Shown here one piece after another: positions 45,460 to 52,223 of a DNA stretch of 64,000 nucleotides. The notes under the pieces are model-generated. The model was not told the DNA's origin and ran no database searches. It was given only the letters and a program-made list of their open reading frames with translations. Each line of letters begins with the position of its first letter. The stretch's first letter is position 1. Origin of the DNA: Winogradskyella helgolandensis (GTDB taxonomy: Bacteria > Bacteroidota > Bacteroidia > Flavobacteriales > Flavobacteriaceae); the NCBI RefSeq assembly GCF_013404085.1, contig NZ_JABFHO010000001.1, positions 1,809,001 through 1,873,000 on the forward strand. Reading direction: 5' to 3'. The position numbers and the translations under genes are program-made.

Positions 45460-46257
45460 TTATTTATAAGTCACCAAAATATCAGCCACTTTTTGTAAAT
45501 CCGATTCTACAATTTCTGTTTTTGGTGCTAATGGAAATAACTGTTGACCAGGTCTGCTGATAAACGCAGCTCTCCAACCAGCCCAAACGGCTCCGGCAAC
45601 ATCCCAACCATGTGCTGCGATTAGCATACATTCTTCAGGTTTTATGCCCATTTTACGTGCTGCCCAAGTGTAGGCATCTGTAAATGGTTTAAATTTCCCT
45701 ATATCTTCTACACTTAAACGTTCATCAAAATAGTCGGTTAAACCGGCACTTTCAAATTGCTTTTTTACACCTGCATTAGATGAATTTGTGAAGGACACTA
45801 ATTTATAACCGTCTGCTTTTAGTTGTGTTAAGGCTGCTTTTACATCTGGATGCGCTGGTAATCCTCTTAAAGAATTTACGATGACGTTTCGAGCTTCTTT
45901 TTCAGAAATTGAAATGTCATTATTTGCGGCCACCATTTGTAATGCTGCTGCACCAATATTACCAAAGTGTTCGTATTGTCCACTTGCTGTAGTTACTAAT
46001 GAATACTGTAACATTGTAGTAAACCAAAGCGATAATAAATCTTCTCTACCATTTAGAGCCTCACCAACTTGCTTTTTCATTTGTGTGAGGTCTAAAAGCG
46101 TTTCGTTAACATCAAAAAATAATACTTTAGGTCGTGTTGTGTTTGTCATAATAGTGTTGTTTTCTTGTGTGTTTCCTAATACTAAATTTGGCATCAACAT
46201 TCCTGTTGTTCCCATTAAACCTAGATTTTTAATAAAATTCCTTCTTTTGTTTTTCAT
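45460..46257 (-). CDS. type II haloacid-dehalogenase-like hydrolase, exported
   Basis: 265 residues. The N-terminus (KNKRRNFIKNLG, hydrophobic to about 28) resembles a Tat signal with RR. The HAD domain follows: nucleophile Asp49 in LFFDVNETLLDL, SFTNSSNAG (motif II), the Lys in KPFTDAY and the acidic motif IV in HGWDVAGA. Type II haloacid dehalogenases remove halogen from 2-haloacids; here neighbours suggest a detoxification role. Substrate unproven, and an exported HAD of this type is unusual. Confidence 0.85.
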   Translation of the reverse strand: MKNKRRNFIKNLGLMGTTGMLMPNLVLGNTQENNTIMTNTTRPKVLFFDVNETLLDLTQMKKQVGEALNGREDLLSLWFTTMLQYSLVTTASGQYEHFGNIGAAALQMVAANNDISISEKEARNVIVNSLRGLPAHPDVKAALTQLKADGYKLVSFTNSSNAGVKKQFESAGLTDYFDERLSVEDIGKFKPFTDAYTWAARKMGIKPEECMLIAAHGWDVAGAVWAGWRAAFISRPGQQLFPLAPKTEIVESDLQKVADILVTYK

Positions 46258-46309
46258 TATTAAGCTTTAGAGTGGTTATAAAATAAGTGGTGTGTTGCTG
46301 ATTGCGGAA

Positions 46310-46966
46310 TTATAGTGCTGGCTGTTCAGTAATTAATTCAGAAAGCACTTGTTTAAAGGTGTCTACAGGTTGTGCTCCTGTGACAGCACTTTTGCGATTA
46401 AACACAATCGTTGGCACAGAATTCACTCCCAATTCTTTCCAATAATTCTGTTTATTTCTGATGTCTAAACGTGCTTCTTCATTGTCTAATTTAGCTAAAG
46501 CGTCGTCTGCATTTAAGCCCACTTCTATAAGCGCTTCTTTTAAAACGGCTTTTTTAGAGACGTCCTTACGGTCACTAAAAAAGGCTTTTGTTAATGCCAT
46601 TTTTAGTTCCGTTTGCTTTCCAAAATCTTTAGCATATTCTAATAATACGTGTGCATCAAAAGTATTCACCATGCGCATCTCATCAAAATAGTCGAATTTA
46701 AAACCCAGTTCGTTACCAGCATCAGCCATATGTTGTTGCGAGGCTCTCTGTTGATCTAATGTAGAGCCGTATTTTTCAGTAATGTGTTCTATCACATTCT
46801 GACCTTCGGCTGGCATATTTGGGTTGAGCTCAAACGGTTGCCATTCTATATCGATTTGATCTTCTATTCCTAAGTCGGAAATCGCTTTTTCTAAACGTTT
46901 GTAACCAATGGTACACCAAGGGCACACCACATCTGATACGATATCTATTTTTAATTTCTCTTTCAT
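46310..46966 (-). CDS. DsbA-family oxidoreductase (FrnE type)
   Basis: 218 residues. Thioredoxin fold with helical insertion; the redox site CPWC (Cys15, Cys18) follows VSDVVCPWCTIGYKRLE, and the cis-Pro region is VNSVPTIVFNRK. No signal peptide, so it works in the cytoplasm, as FrnE-like proteins do. These are linked to oxidative-stress resistance, consistent with the peroxiredoxin- and AhpD-like neighbours. Confidence 0.92.
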   Translation of the reverse strand: MKEKLKIDIVSDVVCPWCTIGYKRLEKAISDLGIEDQIDIEWQPFELNPNMPAEGQNVIEHITEKYGSTLDQQRASQQHMADAGNELGFKFDYFDEMRMVNTFDAHVLLEYAKDFGKQTELKMALTKAFFSDRKDVSKKAVLKEALIEVGLNADDALAKLDNEEARLDIRNKQNYWKELGVNSVPTIVFNRKSAVTGAQPVDTFKQVLSELITEQPAL

Positions 46967-47007
46967 ATTAAAATTGTATTAATTTGAAGTTCTAACTTTT
47001 CACTACT

Positions 47008-47109
47008 TTAATTTTTTACAACAGCGGTAAAAGTTGCCGTGTGAGGACCAAATGGATATTGAAACGTAGCATCGTCAATAAGCGTACTGGTGATGGTTTA
47101 AATAGTCAT
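47008..47109 (-). pseudogene. possible C-terminal gene remnant
   Basis: In the 224-bp gap between the DsbA-like and peroxiredoxin-like genes a minus-strand frame reads ATG-ACT-ATT-TAA, then 29 sense codons with protein-like composition (containing DATFQYPFGPHTATFTAVV) ending in TAA at 47008-47010. The early stop and lack of anything upstream suggest the tail of a decayed gene. No family recognised. Confidence 0.3.
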
Positions 47110-47190
47110 CTTTTGTTTTCTAATATGTTTCCTCACACTAACTCTGTATCAGTACCTATTGTACGCATTTAGCCTAGAATTCTACTTTTG

Positions 47191-47889
47191 TTAATTATTA
47201 TTATTATTATTATTATTATTGGATTTTAGCTCAGATAAAGTATTTAGTATAGCTGTCGGTTCTGCTCTTTCTCTGTAATCAGCATCTAAAAAAGCATATT
47301 GAATGATTCCATCTTTATCAATAACATATGTTGCAGCTAATGGTAATTCATTGCTAGTGTCACCATTTTTTTCGTTCAGACCAAAACCAGCGTTATAGAT
47401 AGAAGCCACTTCATTTGTTAAGGTGAAAACAACTCCGTATGATTTTGCAACGCTATTTCCTATATCACTTAAGACGCTAAATTCTAAATTATTTTTTTCT
47501 TTAGTATTCAAAGCATTATCTGGCAACTCAGGAGTTAAGGCAAGGAGTGTTGCGCCTAAATTTTTAAATTCAGGTAATTTCTCTTGCAAATAATGCAAGG
47601 TGATATTACAATAAGGACACCAACCACCTCTATACCATGTTAAGACAACAGGTCCATTTTCTAATTCATCATATAACGAAACTGGCTTGTTTACAGCGTT
47701 ATTTAATGTGAAATTTGGAGCTTTGTGACCAACATTTAAAGCTTTATCTAATATGCCAGAATCGACGACGCTTTTAATACCATCAGCATAAGTTTGATTT
47801 TTTTCTTTCGTGAATTTAGCGATACCTGCTTGACGTTGTGCGTCTAACATTGTCTTTAATTCACCTTTGTTCTTTTGTAATGTGCTCAT
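47191..47889 (-). CDS. peroxiredoxin-like AhpC/TSA-fold protein
   Basis: 232 residues. Thioredoxin-fold domain from about 55 (GHKAPNFTLNNAVNKPVSLY) with the active site VVLTWYRGGWCPYCNITLHY, Cys91 and Cys94, a peroxiredoxin-like CxxC version of the AhpC/TSA family. It has no signal peptide. It probably reduces peroxides or organic hydroperoxides with the AhpD-like and DoxX neighbours. The C-terminus is nine consecutive Asn codons before the stop, encoded by an AAT tract. Confidence 0.87.
   Translation of the reverse strand: MSTLQKNKGELKTMLDAQRQAGIAKFTKEKNQTYADGIKSVVDSGILDKALNVGHKAPNFTLNNAVNKPVSLYDELENGPVVLTWYRGGWCPYCNITLHYLQEKLPEFKNLGATLLALTPELPDNALNTKEKNNLEFSVLSDIGNSVAKSYGVVFTLTNEVASIYNAGFGLNEKNGDTSNELPLAATYVIDKDGIIQYAFLDADYRERAEPTAILNTLSELKSNNNNNNNNN
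47194..47220 (-). repeat. (AAT)9 tract coding a poly-Asn tail
   Basis: Nine AAT codons run up to the TAA stop of the peroxiredoxin-like gene. Slippage by whole units would change only the tail length; a single-base slip would read past the stop. Confidence 0.9.
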
Positions 47890-47947
47890 GTTTTATCGTT
47901 TGTGTTAAGTCATTAAAAAAAACAGCCTTTTTATTGTGTTTTAATAT

Positions 47948-48346
47948 CTAGTTAGATTGCTGCTTTGTAGATAATGTTTTAAGTTTAAATATTGATAGTA
48001 TAGAAAGTAGTAGAGCTATTATAACAAGCATCATAGCAGGTTTTGGTCTTGCAAAGAATTCCATTATTAAGCCACCAATCATTGTTGCTAATAATAAAAA
48101 GTAGGCAATTTTTCCAAGGTTAATATTTTTCTTTATGATAAATAAGAGGATCAATATTGCAATAAAAAGTTCTACGATACCTGTAAATACTCTAAATACA
48201 TTTGGGTCTAATGGTACTAAAGATTTAAATTGTTCAAATCCTTGTACGCTTTTTTCTGCACCTAATAATTTTGGTATTGCAAAGAATACCATAAGTGCTG
48301 CAGCTACTATATTGCTTGCTGTTTGTAAAATTTTAGTTTTTTTCAT
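47948..48346 (-). CDS. DoxX-like membrane protein
   Basis: 132 residues with four membrane segments in the DoxX-like arrangement (LQTASNIVAAALMVFFAIPK, FTGIVELFIAILILLFII, IAYFLLLATMIGGLIMEF, LVIIALLLSILSIFK). DoxX-family proteins are quinone-linked or redox-stress membrane proteins. Lies between the CMD-type gene and the peroxiredoxin-like gene in the same orientation, with a hairpin upstream. Confidence 0.82.
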   Translation of the reverse strand: MKKTKILQTASNIVAAALMVFFAIPKLLGAEKSVQGFEQFKSLVPLDPNVFRVFTGIVELFIAILILLFIIKKNINLGKIAYFLLLATMIGGLIMEFFARPKPAMMLVIIALLLSILSIFKLKTLSTKQQSN

Positions 48347-48366
48347 CGTAATAATTTTGATGATAA

Positions 48367-48394
48367 TAAACCTCCCGAATTAACGGAAGGTTTA
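48367..48394. terminator. hairpin between AhpD-like and DoxX genes
   Basis: TAAACCTCCCG / CGGAAGGTTTA around a 6-nt loop with one mismatch; may attenuate transcription between the two genes. Confidence 0.35.
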
Positions 48395-48430
48395 TAGCTA
48401 TCAATCAACCTGTGGTTTGGTTTATAGGGA

Positions 48431-48994
48431 TTATTTAACCACATTCTCTTTAGACCATTCAAACTTTTGGAATGGCGCGTCAACAGGCGTATGTGCAATA
48501 TGGTTGACATAGTTACTTATTGTTTTTTGAGATAAGCCTAAGATGATTTCTAAGACTTGCGCTTCACCATAGCCAGCAGCATAAAATGCATCAAGATCAT
48601 CTTGTGTTACATTACCACGATTTCTAACAATAGTTAATGTCATAGTACGCAACGCTTCCAATTTTGAGCTTTCTAACGGTGTTTCATTACGTAATGCCTC
48701 TGTAATTGCATCATCAACATTCATCATTTTTGCGATGCCTGTATGTGCAGGTACGCAATAATGACACGCGTGTTCTACGTTGATAGTTTGCCATACCACT
48801 GTTAATTCGTCTTCGTTAAATGACGAGTCAACAAATAATTGATGTAAAGTTTGGTACGCCTCTAATATTTTTGGTGCTCCAGCTAAAACTCCATGTAATC
48901 CAGGTATCATACCAAATGATTTTTGAGAGTTTTCTAATAAGGCTTTACTACCTTCTGGTGCGCTTTCAATATTGTGAACTTTTAAAGTTGTCAT
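48431..48994 (-). CDS. carboxymuconolactone decarboxylase-family (AhpD-like) protein
   Basis: 187 residues. The CMD fold carries EHACHYCVPAHTGIAK, with Cys77, Cys80 and His84 forming the AhpD-type ExxxCxxCxxxH peroxidase-associated site. Such proteins reduce peroxides or recycle the reductant for alkyl hydroperoxide reductase. A TetR-type operator (49036-49053) lies 41 nt upstream, so the gene probably heads the stress operon under TetR control. Confidence 0.9.
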   Translation of the reverse strand: MTTLKVHNIESAPEGSKALLENSQKSFGMIPGLHGVLAGAPKILEAYQTLHQLFVDSSFNEDELTVVWQTINVEHACHYCVPAHTGIAKMMNVDDAITEALRNETPLESSKLEALRTMTLTIVRNRGNVTQDDLDAFYAAGYGEAQVLEIILGLSQKTISNYVNHIAHTPVDAPFQKFEWSKENVVK

Positions 48995-49035
48995 AATTTT
49001 TCTTTTTTAGTGTATTAATTTATATGTTAATTATT

Positions 49036-49053
49036 TCTAAACGCTCGTTTAGA
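49036..49053. promoter_or_regulatory. TetR operator, CMD operon copy
   Basis: Perfect palindrome TCTAAAC-N4-GTTTAGA, 41 nt before the AhpD-like start. The core CTAAAC-N4-GTTTAG recurs at 49659-49676 before the regulator. Confidence 0.65.
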
Positions 49054-49073
49054 TATTGTGTAAAAAAATAGGG

Positions 49074-49637
49074 TTATAAATTTTTGAAGGTCATTTCAAT
49101 ATAATCTTCAATTTCTTCTGTTGTATTAACGCGAGCAGCAGCAGCTAGGCCATGCTTTGCTAATAGTAAATAATTAGCTTGTTTCATTATGGTTGCTTTA
49201 TCTTTTGAAGGATCCATTTTGAGCTTCTCAATAATGATGGATTTCAAATTATCCATAAAAGAGTCCATTTGTTCTTTAATGAGTTGGTCTTCATGGTCAG
49301 AAAACTCATTATAGGTGTTTGTTACAAAACAGCCTTTTTGGTTACCTAATTTAAAGTTGGAGCTTATAGAATCGTAAAAAAACTGTTTAATGTCTTCAAC
49401 TCCATTCGTGCCGTTTTTAAATTTTAATAATGTCGCACTTACTTTTAATTTGTATTGCTTTAAACTTTCAAGGAACAAACCATGCTTATTACCAAAACTA
49501 GAATATATCGAAAACTTATTAATGCCCATTTCTTTTTCGAGCATTTGCATTGATGTCGCTTCATAACCATTTTTCCAAAAAAGGTTCATAGCTTTTTCTA
49601 CGACGTCATCTTCGTTATATTGCTTTTTTCTTGCCAT
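49074..49637 (-). CDS. TetR/AcrR-family transcriptional regulator
   Basis: 187 residues. N-terminal TetR helix-turn-helix (about 24-52: ATSMQMLEKEMGINKFSIYS, FGNKHGLF), followed by a helical ligand-binding domain with the TetR_C-like GCFVTNTYNEF block. It reads toward the AhpD-like gene; identical operator cores sit in front of both, so autorepression and control of the oxidative-stress operon are likely. The ligand is probably an organic or electrophilic compound (inference). Confidence 0.92.
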   Translation of the reverse strand: MARKKQYNEDDVVEKAMNLFWKNGYEATSMQMLEKEMGINKFSIYSSFGNKHGLFLESLKQYKLKVSATLLKFKNGTNGVEDIKQFFYDSISSNFKLGNQKGCFVTNTYNEFSDHEDQLIKEQMDSFMDNLKSIIIEKLKMDPSKDKATIMKQANYLLLAKHGLAAAARVNTTEEIEDYIEMTFKNL

Positions 49638-49658
49638 TATTTCTAACTACAGGACAAA

Positions 49659-49676
49659 ACTAAACAATCGTTTAGT
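49659..49676. promoter_or_regulatory. TetR operator, own promoter
   Basis: Perfect palindrome ACTAAAC-N4-GTTTAGT, 21 nt before the regulator ATG; same core and spacing as at 49036-49053. Confidence 0.65.
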
Positions 49677-49793
49677 AATGAGAAAATATTTAACGTTTTA
49701 TTAGAACTTGAGAACCTTATTTTAAAGGATTATCTTATTGGTAAAGTTTGGATGTCAGCTAAATTTAGAGTGTTGTAGCGTTCGTTTTATGTA

Positions 49794-50096
49794 TTACTCA
49801 TTCTCAATTTTGTCAATCATTTCTCTGAATAGATTTAAGAGAAACGTTAATTTGCCAGCGTCACCAGCAGCTCTAAACCGTTGGTTTTGAATTTTCACAC
49901 CATACCAATCTTGTTTTCCGTTTTCGTTAAGAATCCATTTGATATCGAGATTAGCAATAGATGTTTTTGAAATATCAATTTCAACGTCCCAACCTAACGG
50001 ACTGTCGATAGTGGTAATTTGAATGGCATCACCTTTTTCCCATTCGCCATCGGCATTCTCTGCAAGCCAATCTTGTATCCATTCTAAAATTTCCAT
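49794..50096 (-). CDS. Imm53-like immunity protein
   Basis: 100 residues. The pattern LEWIQDWLAENADGEWE, then IQITTIDSPLGWDVEIDISKT, DWYGVKI and FRAAGDAGKL matches the Imm53 immunity family (LEWxxxW...DGDWE...ITTLDxPGWxVxIDL). Imm53 proteins neutralise polymorphic toxins delivered between bacteria. No toxin gene is beside it, so it is an orphan. No signal peptide. Confidence is moderate because the protein is short. Confidence 0.7.
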   Translation of the reverse strand: MEILEWIQDWLAENADGEWEKGDAIQITTIDSPLGWDVEIDISKTSIANLDIKWILNENGKQDWYGVKIQNQRFRAAGDAGKLTFLLNLFREMIDKIENE

Positions 50097-50133
50097 TGTG
50101 TTATAAGGTATTGAATTTGATTATTTGTTATTA

Positions 50134-50270
50134 CGTCAGTTCGATATTACGTCCGTCAGTTCGAGTGATTTTTCTTTTTAGAAAAACCGTATCGAGAACC
50201 TTTTGATTATGAATGGTTCTCGATACATTTATTTATTCGTCGTTGCACTTTGAATAACTAAACACGCGAA
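50134..50270. repeat. REP-like element B, inverted-module copy
   Basis: CGTCAGTTCGA (50134-50144) and CGTCAGTTCGAGTG (50154-50167), then CGTATCGAGAACC (50188-50200), GGTTCTCGATAC (50215-50226) and a degenerate CACGCGAA (50263-50270). The 36-nt spacer after GATAC and the GCACT within it match the corresponding spacer in element A at 42362-42508. Confidence 0.75.
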
Positions 50271-50299
50271 ATGAGGTGCTAGGGAAGGTTTGGTGATTC

Positions 50300-52144
50300 C
50301 TAAATCTCAGAAACAAATTCCAAAAACACCGCTTTATGCTTTTCCAAATCTAAATCTGGCGATAAGGACACACGTGCAATATAATCTTTATCTCCTTCTT
50401 TGGTGGTGCCTTGCGTTGAGGTTGCAGGAATCGTCCAATAACAGCCTTTTAATTGGCCGTAACTCACGCAGTACTTGCTTTCATTAGGGATTTCGGTAAT
50501 CATTAAATTAATTAATCTATGATTTAAAGCACGTTTATACGTTTCTTTTTCTTCAGGTGTGTTTCCTTTTGTTGGAAGATCTAATGAAAACACCGAAGGT
50601 GTAAACCCTTGTGCTGCCAATTCTTCGGATACAAAATTGATTTTCGCTTCTGGTAAGGTATCATGAATAAAACTCACAAACTCACGTGTATTTTTATACG
50701 CCTCCGCAATACGCTGATTCATGGATGGCAATTGCTTGGCCAAAATCTCATATTGAAGCGCAGTCGCCTCATTATCGCAAAGCGTTAGATGTAATGCAAT
50801 TTTATCCATTAAAGCATCTACTTTTGCATTTCCTACAATATAACCCGCTGTACATTTTCCTCCACTCGGGAATTTAGAACCACTAGCATAAGAAATGGTA
50901 CGCATGGTAGATAATATTTCACCTTCTCCTAAAAAGTGCACATTAGGACAAAAGGTTTGGTCTAATATAAACACAGGATCTATCGCGATGTCTCCAGAAG
51001 CTGTTTTGCGTTTTTCGCTCAAAGCTTCTTTTAATTTTTGTAAATCCGGAACTTCAACACGTGGATTGGTTGGGATTTCAGCAATAATATACGGAATCGC
51101 GTCCTCGTGCGCAATTTTATCTAAAACGGTATGGATACTTTGCACCATATCATTATCACCATCTACAGGTAAATCTACCACTTCCACATTCTCTAAACAA
51201 GCCGCCACACGTCTGGCTTGGTCATTGGTACCTCCATAACAATTTGGAGGTACCACAAATTTAATCGCTTTGCCATTATGGTGTTCTAAGGCATAGTCCA
51301 CTAAGCCCATCATAATAGCATACTGAACCGATAATCCGCTAGAACCCACTAAAGGCTGAGACGTTGTGCCATTAATCTCCTTAATAGAGTTTAAAACGCT
51401 TGCTTTATTGGCTTCAAAATGATGGTCTAAATTGGTAATCGGAGTATGTGCTGTTAATGCTTTTAAAGCGACTAAACAATTCGATGGTGTCATCGCAATA
51501 GTTTCACGTCGTCTCACATGCTGAATATCTGAAATATAATGATCGTTGTGACTGCCATTAACGATAAGTACACTCCCAAGGTGTCCATGAAGATTGATAT
51601 AAAAATCAATATTTACATTGTCCTCAAGATGTGAAATATCCTCCTGCTGTGAGATAAAAACAGTACTGCCTTTAAACTCTAAAATAGCATCTGCACTATC
51701 TACTTTTATGACATCGAAATGATAACCATAGACCTCCTTGATGATTTCAGCATCGAAAAATTCTGGAAGGTCTCCTGTATATACAATTTGGGTCTTTTTG
51801 TTTTCTAATAAATTTGTTCTTAAAATAGACAACACAGGCACCGTTTGTGACGAAAAACTAATCACGTTGTCTGCTTTAATGTCGTTTAAATTCGCAATTC
51901 CCCATTCAAGAATACAAGATAACGGATGCCCTAAACGAATATAATCGTAAGCGGTTGGTAATTCGCTTAATGCTGAAGGTTCTGAATTATTGTTTTTATA
52001 TAGGTTCTCAAATGCATCTAAAAACTGTGTTTTAGCTAACTTTTCGTTGTAAATATCTAAACGATGCGTGGTTAGGTTTAACCAGTCTGTTGGCATATCC
52101 TTTAGAACGTCTTTTATATAATTTAGGGTTTTATGGTCTTGCAT
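50300..52144 (-). CDS. Cys/Met-metabolism PLP enzyme, long form
   Basis: 614 residues from the ATG at 52144 (a TTG lies three codons upstream). The C-terminal 400 residues carry the cystathionine gamma-synthase/beta-lyase (PF01053) fold: substrate region LVGSSGLSVQYAIMMG, DQTFCPNVHFLGEGE and the PLP lysine in YASGSKFPSGGKCTAGYIVG (Lys424). The first 200 residues are an additional domain, making it far longer than MetB (about 390) and similar in size to fungal Str2-type cystathionine gamma-synthases. Probably a sulfur-amino-acid enzyme; exact reaction unassigned. Confidence 0.85.
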   Translation of the reverse strand: MQDHKTLNYIKDVLKDMPTDWLNLTTHRLDIYNEKLAKTQFLDAFENLYKNNNSEPSALSELPTAYDYIRLGHPLSCILEWGIANLNDIKADNVISFSSQTVPVLSILRTNLLENKKTQIVYTGDLPEFFDAEIIKEVYGYHFDVIKVDSADAILEFKGSTVFISQQEDISHLEDNVNIDFYINLHGHLGSVLIVNGSHNDHYISDIQHVRRRETIAMTPSNCLVALKALTAHTPITNLDHHFEANKASVLNSIKEINGTTSQPLVGSSGLSVQYAIMMGLVDYALEHHNGKAIKFVVPPNCYGGTNDQARRVAACLENVEVVDLPVDGDNDMVQSIHTVLDKIAHEDAIPYIIAEIPTNPRVEVPDLQKLKEALSEKRKTASGDIAIDPVFILDQTFCPNVHFLGEGEILSTMRTISYASGSKFPSGGKCTAGYIVGNAKVDALMDKIALHLTLCDNEATALQYEILAKQLPSMNQRIAEAYKNTREFVSFIHDTLPEAKINFVSEELAAQGFTPSVFSLDLPTKGNTPEEKETYKRALNHRLINLMITEIPNESKYCVSYGQLKGCYWTIPATSTQGTTKEGDKDYIARVSLSPDLDLEKHKAVFLEFVSEI

Positions 52145-52223
52145 GATTCTCAATTTTCAAATAGATTTACAAAGGTATATTAATTAGAGTTTTTATACTT
52201 AGATTAGACTTGAGTTTTGTCTT

